DNA from: Lachnospiraceae bacterium
GTDB lineage: Bacteria > Bacillota > Clostridia > Lachnospirales > Lachnospiraceae
Length of the DNA stretch: 39,836 nucleotides
Direction: 5' to 3'
Assembly: GCA_017399445.1 (NCBI GenBank)
Contig: JAFQCM010000111.1
Coordinates: 1-39,836 of the forward strand
Numbering within the stretch: position 1 is the first letter of the stretch; each line of letters begins with the position of its first letter. A program made the position numbers and the translations under genes. A model generated the notes under the pieces. That model was not told where the DNA came from and ran no database searches. It was given only the letters and a program-made list of their open reading frames with translations. Of the stretch, positions 1-9,431 are shown piece by piece.

Positions 1-1086
1 ATAGCAATGCTTCAGAAAGAAGCTGAAAAAGTAAGAACTATATGGTATTTTGGTGATGTTATTATTGAGCACTTGAAAACCTATAAAACACAACTGGAAC
101 AGAACAAATATTATCTGGAAAATCCGGAAAAGTATAAGATGCTAAAAGTATTTATGAATCTTCCTGAAAAAGGATTTGAAAATAATGTATATATCAATGG
201 TTTTCAGAAAGACAAGCTCACATATCATACAGTAGCTTTTCGAAAAGAGGAAAACAAATTAGTACTGGATAATAAAAACTGTGATTTGCATTGTAATAAG
301 AAAATAGAAAAATTGTGGGAAGAAGAAGATTACGAAACGATTGCTGCCTATTTTGCTATGAAAAATATTTATGAAAGCGGTGGAATTTATGTTTCTAATC
401 AAATGAGTATCACAGGCGCCTTTGATACTATGAAGTATTTTTCATGCTTTTTTGCATATAAAGATGGAAAATCCATTAGCGATAAAGTGTTTGGTGGTAT
501 GGCAGGTAACGAGCCTATGAAACATATTCTTGAAAAATTTGAAGAAGAAGACGAGGAAAATCTTGAAGAGTGTATAGAGAACGTATTGACTAAGTATTAT
601 GGTGTTGAACTAAATGGAGAAACTGCCTATGCAAAGTATGAAATGGTATTATTAGCACCTACATCAATTATAGTTAACACAGGAAAAAGAATTGCACTAA
701 CAGAGCAAAAAGAATATTGTAAAGAAGAAAATCTGGTTACAATTCCAAGAAAAACATTGGATTTTATGTATCAGTTCCCTACCGGTTGGCAGTCTACGCA
801 AATTAAGAATGCAAAATTTAAAAACAAGGAATTAAGTATAAAAAATCAAGAATTAAAGACAAAAAATCAGAATTTGGTGGCAAAGAATAAAGAAGTAACT
901 CAAAAGAATAGGGAGATAATTCAAAAGAGCAAGGAAGACCAAAAGGTAATAAAGGAGCTTGAGAAAGAAAAAAAGAAACTTTTAGAAAGTCGTGAGTATA
1001 ATGCCGGACTAGAATTATCTAAAAGTAAGATTGGAAGAGCTATTATAAAGTGGTGTCTTTTTAGAAAGGAACGAAAAAATGGTTAA
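1..1086 (+). CDS. Glycosyltransferase-like protein (GT32/sugar-binding DXD type) with C-terminal coiled coil, 5' end outside window
   Basis: The frame is open from base 1, with the first ATG at 7 and no ribosome site visible, so the true start probably lies upstream. The stretch YESGGIYVSNQ (about residues 121-131 from that ATG) resembles the GGIYLDTD core of GT32-type sugar transferases, and the following Gly-Gly segment and NEPMKHILEKF fit the rest of that fold. The expected DXD is replaced by SNQ, so catalytic competence is doubtful. Residues from about 270 form a long Lys/Asn/Glu-rich coiled coil (repeated KNQEL/KNREI units), followed by a basic SKIGRAIIKW end, a tail also seen in the next gene. 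It overlaps the next gene by 8 bp, indicating translational coupling. Likely role: transfer of a sugar during surface polysaccharide assembly at the inner membrane face. Family assignment is moderate; substrate unknown. Confidence 0.6.
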   Translation: MAMLQKEAEKVRTIWYFGDVIIEHLKTYKTQLEQNKYYLENPEKYKMLKVFMNLPEKGFENNVYINGFQKDKLTYHTVAFRKEENKLVLDNKNCDLHCNKKIEKLWEEEDYETIAAYFAMKNIYESGGIYVSNQMSITGAFDTMKYFSCFFAYKDGKSISDKVFGGMAGNEPMKHILEKFEEEDEENLEECIENVLTKYYGVELNGETAYAKYEMVLLAPTSIIVNTGKRIALTEQKEYCKEENLVTIPRKTLDFMYQFPTGWQSTQIKNAKFKNKELSIKNQELKTKNQNLVAKNKEVTQKNREIIQKSKEDQKVIKELEKEKKKLLESREYNAGLELSKSKIGRAIIKWCLFRKERKNG

Positions 1087-2305
1087 AGTATCGATTATCA
1101 TACCGGTATATAATGCAGAAAAGTACCTAAAGCAGTGTTTAGAAAGTCTTGTACGTCAGACGGAACAGAATATGGAAATTATATGCGTTGATGATGGCTC
1201 CACAGATCATTCCTTTGATATTTTAAAAGACTACAGCACTAAATATGAATATATTTCAGTGTTAAGTCAAAGCAATATGGGTGCAGCAGTAGCAAGAAAT
1301 AAAGGAATTCAACAGGCAAAAGGAGAATATCTTTTATTTTTGGATGCGGATGATTTTTTTGAACCGGATTTAGTAGAGGCAACTTATGAGAAAGCCAAAG
1401 AGCAACAGTTGGATATTCTGATTTTTGAGGCAGATGAATATGATAATCAGACAGGAAAGCTGAGGTTAACCAACCGTTTTTTGAATGATAAATTATTACC
1501 TGCCAAAGAAATTTTTTCCAAGGAGGACATACCAGACATTATATTTAATATTACAATCCCTTGTCCATGGAATAAACTTTTTCTCAAAGAATTTGTCCTG
1601 GAAAAGGGGATAGAATTTCAGAATTTAAAACGTTCCAATGATATTTTTTTTGTATTTACTGGGATAGCGAAAGCAGAACGGATTGGTACTCTTAAAAGAG
1701 CCTTTATTCATTACCGTGTGAATAATGAAGAAAGTCTTCAGGCAAACAATACACAGAGTCCGTTGTTATTTTATGAAGCTTTCAAAGCTTTAAAAATGGA
1801 ACTGGAAGCTTCAGGCATATATTCTATGTTGGAAAAAAGTTTTGCCAATGTAGCTTTAAGAAATTGTATTTATATATTACATTCTTTAAAGGGAATTCAA
1901 CAGTTTAAAGAGCTGTATGAGCAATTAAACCATCACATATTAGAGGAGTTTTCTATTATAGGGCATGGACAAGAGTATTTTTACAATGCTTTAGACTATA
2001 AGAACATGAGAAGGATTACAGAAATTTCTTATGACGAATACCTGTTTTTAAGGGTAGCAGATGTAAAGAATGCCTATAAAAATTATAAAGAGAAAAATCC
2101 GAAGCAATCAGATATCAAGAAAGAATTAAAAGATATCAAGAAAGAATTAAAAGAAAGCAATAAGGAACAGGAAAAAAATAAGAAGAAAATAGAAGAACAG
2201 AAAAAAGAATTAGATAGATTGAAAAAAATAGAAAATTCTAATTCTTACAAGATAGGGAAAAAAATTACAGCAATTCCTAATGCAGTTAGAAAGAAAATGA
2301 AATAA
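1079..2305 (+). CDS. Family 2 glycosyltransferase with C-terminal coiled coil
   Basis: A GT-A fold family 2 glycosyltransferase of 408 aa. The N-terminus has the nucleotide-sugar binding pattern VSIIIPVYNAEKYL, then VDDGSTD, and the metal-binding DADD at about residues 90-93 (LFLDADDFF). The ATG at 1079 is preceded by AAGGAA inside the end of the upstream gene, with which it overlaps by 8 bp. Residues from about 340 to 390 are a Lys/Glu-rich coiled coil containing an exact tandem heptad (DIKKELK twice), followed by a basic SYKIGKKI motif like that of the preceding protein. The shared tail suggests that the two enzymes dock to each other or to a common membrane scaffold. Donor and acceptor cannot be read from the sequence. 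Confidence 0.9.
   Translation: MVKVSIIIPVYNAEKYLKQCLESLVRQTEQNMEIICVDDGSTDHSFDILKDYSTKYEYISVLSQSNMGAAVARNKGIQQAKGEYLLFLDADDFFEPDLVEATYEKAKEQQLDILIFEADEYDNQTGKLRLTNRFLNDKLLPAKEIFSKEDIPDIIFNITIPCPWNKLFLKEFVLEKGIEFQNLKRSNDIFFVFTGIAKAERIGTLKRAFIHYRVNNEESLQANNTQSPLLFYEAFKALKMELEASGIYSMLEKSFANVALRNCIYILHSLKGIQQFKELYEQLNHHILEEFSIIGHGQEYFYNALDYKNMRRITEISYDEYLFLRVADVKNAYKNYKEKNPKQSDIKKELKDIKKELKESNKEQEKNKKKIEEQKKELDRLKKIENSNSYKIGKKITAIPNAVRKKMK
2111..2152 (+). repeat. Exact 21-bp tandem duplication inside coiled-coil coding sequence
   Basis: Two identical 21-bp copies (2111-2131 and 2132-2152) encode DIKKELK twice, one coiled-coil heptad each. Because 21 bp is one heptad, gain or loss of a copy keeps both reading frame and coiled-coil register, as expected for replication slippage. 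Confidence 0.9.
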
Positions 2306-2312
2306 TAAAATA

Positions 2313-2345
2313 TAAAAAAGCAGTCAGTGTTATACTGGCTGCTTT
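2313..2345 (-). terminator. Bidirectional intrinsic terminator, strongest for ugd
   Basis: An 11-bp stem (2318-2328 with 2334-2344, one G-T pair) encloses a 5-base loop. Read on the minus strand, the stem is followed by six T residues, ideal for ending transcription of ugd. On the plus strand it is followed by only TTTAA, so it is a weaker end for the glycosyltransferase gene ending at 2305. It lies between the two convergent genes. Confidence 0.8.
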
Positions 2346-2370
2346 AATAGTATCATTTTAGCTGTTCCAT

Positions 2371-3537
2371 TTAATCTCTGCTATATAAATCTCTAGTATA
2401 GATCTTATCTTCTACATCTTTTAAGTCATCAGATAATCTGTTCACTACAATAACATCAGAGAGTTTTTTGAATTCATCTAAATCACGAATAACTTTGGAA
2501 TTGAAAAAAGAAGCTTCTTTTAGTGTTGGCTCATATACCACTACTTCAATTCCTTTTGCCTTGATACGTTTCATAATTCCCTGAATAGAAGACTGGCGGA
2601 AATTATCAGAATCTGTTTTCATAGTTAAACGGTAGATTCCTACAACTTTAGGATTCTTTTTCAGTATCATTCTGGCAATATGGTCTTTTCTTGTAGTATT
2701 AGCATCTACAATGGCACTGATAATATTGTTTGGTACATTTTCATAATTGGCTCTAAGCTGTTTTGTGTCTTTTGGTAAACAGTAGCCGCCATATCCAAAG
2801 GATGGATTGTTGTAATGAGAACCAATACGTGGGTCAAGTCCAACACCTTCAATAATTTGTTGGGTGTTTAAACCTCTGACTTCTGCATAAGTATCTAATT
2901 CATTAAAATAAGCTACACGAAGAGCAAGATATGTATTCGCAAATAATTTAATTGCTTCTGCCTCAGTAGAGCCTGTAAATAATACTGGAATATCTTCTTT
3001 TAAAGCACCTTCCTGTAAAATTCTGGCAAATGTTTTCGCTCTTTCGGAATCCTCACCTACGATAATTCTGGAAGGATATAAGTTGTCATATAGAGCTTTT
3101 CCTTCTCTAAGAAACTCTGGTGAAAAAATAATATTGTCTGTATTATATTTCTCCTTAACACTTGCTGTATAACCTACAGGAATAGTAGATTTAATAATCA
3201 TCACTGCATCCGGATTGATTTTTAATACAGTTTCAATTACATTTTCTACGCTGGAGGTATCAAAATAATTTAACTCTTCATCATAATTGGTTGGAGTAGC
3301 AATAATAACATATTCCACATCTTTGTATGCTTCTTCTGGAATAGTGGTAGCTTTTAAATTTAGCTCTTTTGTAGATAAATATTCAGAAAGTTCTTTGTCT
3401 ACAATTGGAGAAATTTTGTTGTTAATCATGGCTACTTTTTCTTCTATAATATCCAAAGCGATTACTTCATTATGCTGTGCAAGTAATACTGCATTGGAAA
3501 GTCCTACATAACCGGTTCCTGCAATTGCTATTTTCAT
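2371..3537 (-). CDS. ugd: UDP-glucose 6-dehydrogenase
   Basis: Oxidises UDP-glucose to UDP-glucuronate with two NAD+, supplying an acidic sugar donor for the surface polymer. The 388-aa length is normal for the short bacterial form. The Rossmann motif [10 protein letters not shown] is at residues 7-16, KSTIPVG is at about 116-122, and the catalytic cysteine is Cys253 in [13 protein letters not shown]. The start is supported by AAAGGAG about 8 bases upstream of the ATG. It is transcribed opposite to all neighbouring glycan genes, with its own promoter (3610-3638) and terminator (2313-2345), so its dosage is set independently of the assembly operon. UDP-N-acetylmannosamine dehydrogenases are the main alternative relative, but the sequence pattern is that of Ugd. 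Confidence 0.93.
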   Translation of the reverse strand: MKIAIAGTGYVGLSNAVLLAQHNEVIALDIIEEKVAMINNKISPIVDKELSEYLSTKELNLKATTIPEEAYKDVEYVIIATPTNYDEELNYFDTSSVENVIETVLKINPDAVMIIKSTIPVGYTASVKEKYNTDNIIFSPEFLREGKALYDNLYPSRIIVGEDSERAKTFARILQEGALKEDIPVLFTGSTEAEAIKLFANTYLALRVAYFNELDTYAEVRGLNTQQIIEGVGLDPRIGSHYNNPSFGYGGYCLPKDTKQLRANYENVPNNIISAIVDANTTRKDHIARMILKKNPKVVGIYRLTMKTDSDNFRQSSIQGIMKRIKAKGIEVVVYEPTLKEASFFNSKVIRDLDEFKKLSDVIVVNRLSDDLKDVEDKIYTRDLYSRD

Positions 3538-3609
3538 TTGAAATTACTCCTTTAAAAGATAAGTATAAAATTATTCATTAACATAAGTATATGTGTCTTT
3601 AACAAATGC

Positions 3610-3638
3610 ATTGTATCACAAAAGGTGAAATAGGGCAA
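3610..3638 (-). promoter_or_regulatory. Predicted sigma-A promoter for ugd
   Basis: On the minus strand the -35 TTGCCC (3633-3638) and -10 TACAAT (3610-3615) are separated by 17 bases. This leaves a leader of about 65 bases before the ugd ATG. Predicted by pattern only. Confidence 0.6.
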
Positions 3639-3700
3639 ATTTTTTTTTACATAATTGACACATATAATTGGCCGAGACAATTTCGGAGTGATAGTATTAT

Positions 3701-3728
3701 TTGACATTAATAGAAATTTGGTTATAAT
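3701..3728 (+). promoter_or_regulatory. Consensus sigma-A promoter for the 3765 gene
   Basis: A perfect -35 TTGACA (3701-3706) and a perfect -10 TATAAT (3723-3728) are separated by 16 bases, placing transcription start near 3735, some 30 bases before the ATG at 3765. It is divergent from the ugd promoter in the same 227-bp gap. That gap also contains a short dyad, CCGA/TCGG, near 3672-3686. Confidence 0.85.
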
Positions 3729-3764
3729 TATTAATAGCAATAAAAGGAATTTGGAGATAAATAA

Positions 3765-6311
3765 ATGGCAGATGCAAAACTTAAACAGAAGGATATAGAA
3801 TTAATTGAAAGAAGTGGATTATTTGCAGGTAACTGGTATCACAAAGTATATGCATTGCCATTTCACAGAGATGCAATTAAGCATTATCATAATGAAGGAT
3901 GGAAATTGGGATATAATCCTTCCCCACAGTTTATTACAGTAGAATATCTGAAACAGAATGCAAAGGTTATGAGAAAAGAATCAGACCCATTATTGCATTA
4001 TCTAAAAAAAGGAAAAAAAGAGAACCTGGAATTGGTAACAGAAGCATATCGTGTCATTGAGAACAGTGAATTATTTGATAAAGAATGGTATATAAGGCAT
4101 TACCAAATTCCAGAGGGAGAAGATGCCCTATCTCATTATATAAATAAAGGATGGAAACTTAGATACAATCCTTCCAGACAATTTTGTACAGAAGAATATT
4201 TTGAGGAAAATCCGACTATTCGAAATAGAGAGATAAATCCACTGGTTCATTACTTAATGGAAGGAAAGGAAGAAGGAAGGAAAATGGAAACAAATAGCCG
4301 CCTTCTTTTAGAAGAATCAGAATATTTTGATGAGGAATGGTATCGGAGAGTATACCAAATAGAAGATGATATAGATGCAAAATTTCATTATATGGTGGAG
4401 GGATGGAGATTAGATTATAATCCTTCACCTAATTTTATAACAGGTGAGTATTTACGGCAGAACAAAGATGTGGCAGGAGCGGGAAAGAATCCACTGATCC
4501 ATTATCTTAAATATGGAAGAAATGAAGGCAGAGAGATAGAAACAAAGCAAAGAGGTTTCTTAAATAACTGTGAATATTTTGAAGAACAATGGTATCGTAA
4601 CAGATATCAGATAACGGAACAACTAGACGCAAAATACCATTATCTTACAGAGGGATGGAAGTTAGGATATGATCCATCACAAAAGTTCTCCACTAAATCA
4701 TATTTACAGTTTCATGGTGACGTAAATGCAGCAGGAATTAATCCGTTATTACATTATTTGAACAGTGGAAAGAAAGAAAATCGTAGGATTGCTAGTGTAC
4801 AATATGTAGATGCTAAGCCAACAAATGCATTTGGAGAAGTATTCACTAAAAGGAAAAAGGATGATATTCTTCCGGCAATTATGATATCCCTTGTTGGATA
4901 TTCTGATGGAGAACCGGAAATTACGGCTATTCATCTGGCAAATGAATTGTATAAATTGGGATACCCAGTGATGCTACATAGCCTTGGATATAAAGAAGTT
5001 TTAGAAGAAGTAAGGGGACTTCTTAATAAAAATATATACGTATTAGAAACAGATGATAAGAGTATTATTGCTAAATATATGGAAGAGTATCAGATTAAAA
5101 TTGTGAATACCCATCATTTGGAATGTGAAAAGCTTTTTGCGCAGATTGCCCAGGATTCTTTGTCTTGTAGTATAGAATTCAGACATGTGGCCTCCATTCA
5201 TGAGATGTACGAAGTTATGGAAAGAACAAGATTTATGACATCGATAAATATGATTCATCAAAGTGTGGATTGTTGGACTTACTGGAAAGAAATAGATTGC
5301 CATTATTTTAAAGAAATGGATATTTTCGAAGAAGAAAAATTCTGTAAGATAAATAGTCTGGCAGAGACTGAGGACAAAGAAAAAAGATTTTTTATAGTTG
5401 AGGATTATTTAAATGTGTTTTTTCCAAAGGAGACAGAAAAAGAATTATGGCATCCAAAAGTATCTATTTATCTTAATGGAGATACTGCAAAACCTATGTT
5501 TGGACAGTGTATACAATCCATATTTCATCAAAGTTACAAAAATGTGGAGATATGTATAGGAAGCAGTATGGAGGAAGAAGCTAGATCAACAATAAAAGTT
5601 TACCAAAACTATTATAAGCAAAATTCAAGGTGTGTTTTTTCTTATGACAAAGAGGAATATCAGTTTGGATTAAAGTGCATTTTCCCTATGGAGGGTGAGA
5701 TTATTTGGATAGTAGATGGAAATACAGTGTTTCCGTTAGATTACTTAGATAAGATGGTAGCAATATTTGAAGATAAAAGAATCGGGATTGCATACACGAA
5801 AACAGTATGTTTGGATAAGGAAGAAAGTATTGAAGAAGGGACAGAAGAATCATATCCTTGTAAGGGAACATATGAAATAAATCATAATATGTGCAAGGGA
5901 AATAAGCTGTCTAATTACTCAGCAGTACTTTTGAGAAAAAGTATGATGGAAGCAGGAGAAGATATAAAAAGAGGCTATAAGTATCAGGAAAATCTGCAAT
6001 GGCGCATATATATTAATATGTTAAGGTGGAATTATATATTCTACTCTGCGGATACTTGGTGTTATGTGCCAAAAGAGCAAAAAGAACAACAAAGAGAGTG
6101 GGAATATTATCAGGAAAAAGTTGATATTATAAAGGAAATGGTTAAGTTGTATGATTTGAGCCATGAAAGTATAAAAAAAGCGTATAATGCCTTGGTTCAG
6201 GAATATGCCATGAATCAGGATATTGATCCTATCAAAGCTAAAAGAAAAATAAATAAACTTGTTAATTACTTTAAGTTATTGAAAGTAAAATATGGGATGA
6301 ATAAGAAATAA
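3765..6311 (+). CDS. Large surface-glycan protein: four HYL-type repeats plus glycosyltransferase-like domains
   Basis: This 848-aa protein starts with four imperfect repeats of about 85 residues (roughly 10-345). Each has the pattern: aromatic pair and WY, then A..HY...GW.l.YNPS..F, then Y+..N, then NPL.HYL..GK.E.R. This is the repeat seen ahead of many bacterial glycosyltransferases and exported proteins (variants of NPDV...NPL.HYL..G..EGR). Residues about 370-530 resemble the N-terminal lobe of a GT-B enzyme (GEPEITAIHLANELYKLGY). Residues about 555-760 resemble a GT2 domain (QCIQSIFHQSYKNVEICIG), but DGN stands where a DXD would be expected. No signal peptide or membrane helix is visible. 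ATG 3765 follows GGAGATAAATAA. It is the first gene after a consensus promoter. Function could be catalytic or scaffolding. Confidence 0.6.
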   Translation: MADAKLKQKDIELIERSGLFAGNWYHKVYALPFHRDAIKHYHNEGWKLGYNPSPQFITVEYLKQNAKVMRKESDPLLHYLKKGKKENLELVTEAYRVIENSELFDKEWYIRHYQIPEGEDALSHYINKGWKLRYNPSRQFCTEEYFEENPTIRNREINPLVHYLMEGKEEGRKMETNSRLLLEESEYFDEEWYRRVYQIEDDIDAKFHYMVEGWRLDYNPSPNFITGEYLRQNKDVAGAGKNPLIHYLKYGRNEGREIETKQRGFLNNCEYFEEQWYRNRYQITEQLDAKYHYLTEGWKLGYDPSQKFSTKSYLQFHGDVNAAGINPLLHYLNSGKKENRRIASVQYVDAKPTNAFGEVFTKRKKDDILPAIMISLVGYSDGEPEITAIHLANELYKLGYPVMLHSLGYKEVLEEVRGLLNKNIYVLETDDKSIIAKYMEEYQIKIVNTHHLECEKLFAQIAQDSLSCSIEFRHVASIHEMYEVMERTRFMTSINMIHQSVDCWTYWKEIDCHYFKEMDIFEEEKFCKINSLAETEDKEKRFFIVEDYLNVFFPKETEKELWHPKVSIYLNGDTAKPMFGQCIQSIFHQSYKNVEICIGSSMEEEARSTIKVYQNYYKQNSRCVFSYDKEEYQFGLKCIFPMEGEIIWIVDGNTVFPLDYLDKMVAIFEDKRIGIAYTKTVCLDKEESIEEGTEESYPCKGTYEINHNMCKGNKLSNYSAVLLRKSMMEAGEDIKRGYKYQENLQWRIYINMLRWNYIFYSADTWCYVPKEQKEQQREWEYYQEKVDIIKEMVKLYDLSHESIKKAYNALVQEYAMNQDIDPIKAKRKINKLVNYFKLLKVKYGMNKK

Positions 6312-6344
6312 GGAAAATACTAAGACTGCTGGGACAGAGGAAAA

Positions 6345-8534
6345 GTGGGAAATATGGAAAAAGTCATAAAAGCTTATAAAAATAGAACATTATTAATAAG
6401 AGGCTATCAAATCGGGGGGGTTCTTGGAATTTGTTTTGTTTTGACAATTTTCATAGCATTAAGTAATAAAGAAATATTTCGGGAAGTATTCTATGAAGAT
6501 GTATATGTAAATGAAACTGTCGGAGCAACGGAAGTTCAAACGAAGCAAACACTTGTTAGAACTTTTCAGTGTAAAGAAAATAATTTAAAGGCATTTGAGT
6601 TAAAGATAAAAAAACGTGAGAAGAATCTTTGTGATGACATGCAGATAGAATTGTATAATATAAGCAAGGATTGTAAGGTGCAGAGCTGGAATGTGAAGAA
6701 GGAGTTCGTTCCTTCCGAGAATAGTTTAAAATTCACGATAGACAAGCTGGTGACACAAGTACAAGGGGATGAGTTTAAGATTGTCATACAGGGGAATACT
6801 ACCTTAGTAGATGAGATGTTTTGTTTGATATACTTAGGAGAAGAAAAAATCTTACAAAAAAGCACGATTATAGATTTGATTAATATTTACGTCATGGTTA
6901 TAGTAGCACTTTCTACATTAGTATTTCTTGGATTTATGTTAAAAAAGGGAACTTCAAAAATACATAGGATGATAAAAAAAATAAAAGAGAACCCTTGGAT
7001 TGGGATTGCTTTGGTAAGTATAATTCTTGTCTCTGTATTGGTTGAAATGGGAATTTCCTATTTTTTGATTGGGAAAAAAAATACTTTGGGAGTTTATTTT
7101 AACTGGTATCGATATATTTATCTTGTATGTATTCAGGCAATTATAAAATGTGTTTATCTTTTTGGGAAAAAGGTGATTGAGAAAACAGAAACACTTTTTG
7201 GTATTACTATGGTAATTATAGGAATTTTGCTGATTACCACACAGCCACTAGTTGCAGCCATTAACTGGGATGGAAAAATCCATTATGAGCGAGTGGCACA
7301 GATGGCATATTTTACCGAATATCAGCTTACACAGGCTGATATGGATATGTTATATCAAAACTATAGTAATACAAGTAATATGGGGGATGCATGGGAAAAT
7401 ATGCAGTTAAGTAATAGAAAATCCAGAGAAATTGCTATTACGATACCGAAACAGTATTCTAGTATATATGCTTATCTGACATATATACCAGCAGCTGTAG
7501 TTTATCGAATTTGTGCTGTTTGTAAAGCACCCTTCTGGATTACATTTTCAGCAGGCAGGATAATGAATTATCTGTTGTATACATGCTTAATTTATTATGC
7601 AATGAAGAAATTAAAATGGGGCAAAATAATATGTATGGTGATAGGTATGCTGCCAACGGCCTTGTTGCTTGCTACAAATTATGGATATGACCATTGGGTA
7701 ACCGGATTTTCTATTTTAGGAATTGGATATATCATAGGGGAACTTCAGGATAAGAAATGTAAAATTACCTGTAGAACATGTGGGGTTATTCTAGGCAGTT
7801 TATTGATTGGATTAAGTCCAAAGGCTATTTATTTCCCTTTTGCCTTGTTGGGATTTATAATTCCAAAGGAAAAATTTGTAAATAAAAAATATTGTTATAT
7901 GTTTCGAGGTGCTGTTGTATTGTGTTCTATTATGACAGCAGGTTCTTTTTTATTACCTATGCTTACTAGTGTATCAGTAGGTACCAGCGGCGGTGGAGAT
8001 GCTAGGGGAGGCAGCGAAGTAAACGCCACAAAGCAGATGATGTTTATTCTGCAGCATCCACTCCAATATGCAAAGATATTGATAAAATTTTTGATTTTTG
8101 AATATTTTAATCCTAAAAATGCAGGATATTATACTACAAGAATGGGGTATTTAGGAACAGGAAAATTGAGTATTGCTTCAATTGCAACCATTTTAGCCAG
8201 TGCTTTTTGGGGAAGAGAGTACCAGGAAAAGACTGCGCTGACTAGAAAAAATAGAATATGGGTATATGGAATTATGAGTCTTACCATTGTTTTGATTGCT
8301 ACAGCCTTATATGTATCTTTTACTCCGGTAGGGTATGAAACAATTAATGGATGTCAACAACGATATTTGATACCATTGTTGTTTCCTGTTTTGTACTTTT
8401 TAGGAAAAGAAAGAAAGGAAAATAGTGAAAAAAAAGCAATATCTATAAGGAGATTTGAAGTATTGATGGTAGTATTGTCAGTGTTTGTACTGTTTTTTAC
8501 TTATTATGAGATATGGATTTCTGGTTTGTTCTAG
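6345..8534 (+). CDS. DUF2142-type polytopic membrane protein, probable GT-C-like glycan enzyme
   Basis: A 729-aa membrane protein with one helix near residue 22-42, an extracellular-like domain to about residue 180, then about ten helices. INWDGKIHYERVAQMAY, YSSIYAYLTYIPAAVVYRI and NYGYDHWVTGFSILGIGY match the layout of DUF2142 proteins, which sit in rhamnan and teichoic-acid-like clusters and are thought to act as GT-C-type glycosyltransferases or glycan handlers. The annotated start is GTG 6345, four bases after AGAGG. ATG 6354, three codons later, is possible but lies 13 bases from AGAGG. It follows the HYL-repeat gene by 33 bp without a promoter, so the two are probably cotranscribed. Substrate unknown. 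Confidence 0.7.
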   Translation: MGNMEKVIKAYKNRTLLIRGYQIGGVLGICFVLTIFIALSNKEIFREVFYEDVYVNETVGATEVQTKQTLVRTFQCKENNLKAFELKIKKREKNLCDDMQIELYNISKDCKVQSWNVKKEFVPSENSLKFTIDKLVTQVQGDEFKIVIQGNTTLVDEMFCLIYLGEEKILQKSTIIDLINIYVMVIVALSTLVFLGFMLKKGTSKIHRMIKKIKENPWIGIALVSIILVSVLVEMGISYFLIGKKNTLGVYFNWYRYIYLVCIQAIIKCVYLFGKKVIEKTETLFGITMVIIGILLITTQPLVAAINWDGKIHYERVAQMAYFTEYQLTQADMDMLYQNYSNTSNMGDAWENMQLSNRKSREIAITIPKQYSSIYAYLTYIPAAVVYRICAVCKAPFWITFSAGRIMNYLLYTCLIYYAMKKLKWGKIICMVIGMLPTALLLATNYGYDHWVTGFSILGIGYIIGELQDKKCKITCRTCGVILGSLLIGLSPKAIYFPFALLGFIIPKEKFVNKKYCYMFRGAVVLCSIMTAGSFLLPMLTSVSVGTSGGGDARGGSEVNATKQMMFILQHPLQYAKILIKFLIFEYFNPKNAGYYTTRMGYLGTGKLSIASIATILASAFWGREYQEKTALTRKNRIWVYGIMSLTIVLIATALYVSFTPVGYETINGCQQRYLIPLLFPVLYFLGKERKENSEKKAISIRRFEVLMVVLSVFVLFFTYYEIWISGLF

Positions 8535-8547
8535 TGTTACAGATGTG

Positions 8548-8577
8548 TTGACAATGTTACGGAATATAGGGTACTAT
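8548..8577 (+). promoter_or_regulatory. Predicted promoter for the ABC exporter and downstream glycan genes
   Basis: The -35 TTGACA (8548-8553) is perfect and the -10 TACTAT (8572-8577) follows after 18 bases. The leader to ATG 8646 contains a weak imperfect hairpin around 8598-8617 followed by ATTTTT. This could act as an end for the upstream gene or as an attenuator, but the stem is short. Confidence 0.55.
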
Positions 8578-8645
8578 GGAAATGTTTATATTTAAAGAGG
8601 ATCAAGAAGAATCCTTTGATTTTTAAGAAAGTTGGAGCACTAATT

Positions 8646-9431
8646 ATGTTAGAAAAATTAGTATATGATACAAAAAAGTATTGGAAATATACAAAATATG
8701 CAGCAAAATCAGAACTGAAGTCTGAGGTTGCAAATTCACACTTGAACTGGTTGTGGTGGGTATTAGAACCATTATTACTTATGTTGGTATATTTGTTTAT
8801 TGCAGTAGTTGCATTTAAATCAACTCTAAAATATTTTCCAATTTATATTTTTCTTGGACTGACTTTATGGAATACATGGTCAGGGTTATTGAAAAATAGT
8901 CTGAAACTCTTAAAGAGAAATAAGGGTATCATTTCAAAAGTATATTTACCTAAATTGACGCTATTATTTATACGTATGTTGGTAAGTGGATTCAAAATGT
9001 TGATTTCTTTTGGGATTATCATTGTGATGATGATATGTTGGAGAGTACCTGTTACTTGGAATATTTTATATATTATTCCACTTATGATGGTGTTATTTTT
9101 ACTTACTTTTGGAATGTGTACCATATTAATGCATTATGGAGTCTTTATAGAAGATTTGTCTAATGTGATAAACGTGGGATTGAAGCTGTTGTTTTATATG
9201 ACAGGTATCTTTTATTCCCTGGAAGAAAGAGTTCACGGATTGTTGGGAAATATACTTTTGTATTGTAATCCAATAAGTTTTGTTATCCATTCCATGAGAA
9301 ATGTGATTTTATATGGAAAATCTGTTAATATATGGATTATGCTTTTCTGGGGAATCGTAGGAATTGTATTATCTGTTATTGGAGTGAAATTGATTTATAA
9401 ATATGAAAATAGTTATGTGAAGGTGTTATAA
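8646..9431 (+). CDS. ABC-2 type polysaccharide exporter permease (Wzm/TagG-like)
   Basis: Membrane subunit of an ABC-2 exporter that moves lipid-linked polysaccharide across the cytoplasmic membrane. The 261 aa show a cytoplasmic N-terminal amphipathic segment, then six helices. Family hallmarks are NSHLNWLWWVLEPLLLMLVY near the N-terminus and NPISFVIHSMRNVILYG near the C-terminus. ATG 8646 is chosen over the TTG at 8616 because GGAG sits 8 bases before it and the TTG lacks a ribosome site. The stop overlaps the start of the ATPase gene by one base (TAATG), a coupling typical of exporter pairs. An ABC exporter implies that the polymer is completed inside the cell rather than by a Wzy pathway. 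Confidence 0.92.
   Translation: MLEKLVYDTKKYWKYTKYAAKSELKSEVANSHLNWLWWVLEPLLLMLVYLFIAVVAFKSTLKYFPIYIFLGLTLWNTWSGLLKNSLKLLKRNKGIISKVYLPKLTLLFIRMLVSGFKMLISFGIIIVMMICWRVPVTWNILYIIPLMMVLFLLTFGMCTILMHYGVFIEDLSNVINVGLKLLFYMTGIFYSLEERVHGLLGNILLYCNPISFVIHSMRNVILYGKSVNIWIMLFWGIVGIVLSVIGVKLIYKYENSYVKVL

Noticed and set aside
3287..3511. Plus-strand ORF of 74 codons inside ugd
   Set aside because: It is antisense to a strongly supported gene and has no ribosome site or recognisable product.
3655..3681. A second TTGACA (3655-3660) in the ugd/3765 gap as another promoter
   Set aside because: The matching -10 would be GACAAT, weak, and the 3701-3728 promoter is a perfect match closer to the gene.
3765..4800. 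DNA-level tandem repeat or CRISPR-like array
   Set aside because: The periodicity is about 255 bp and exists at the protein level only; the DNA copies are diverged and lack spacers.
8594..8618. Intrinsic terminator after the DUF2142 gene
   Set aside because: The stem is about seven pairs with a G-T and a long loop, and the T-run is short, so it is recorded only as a weak possibility.
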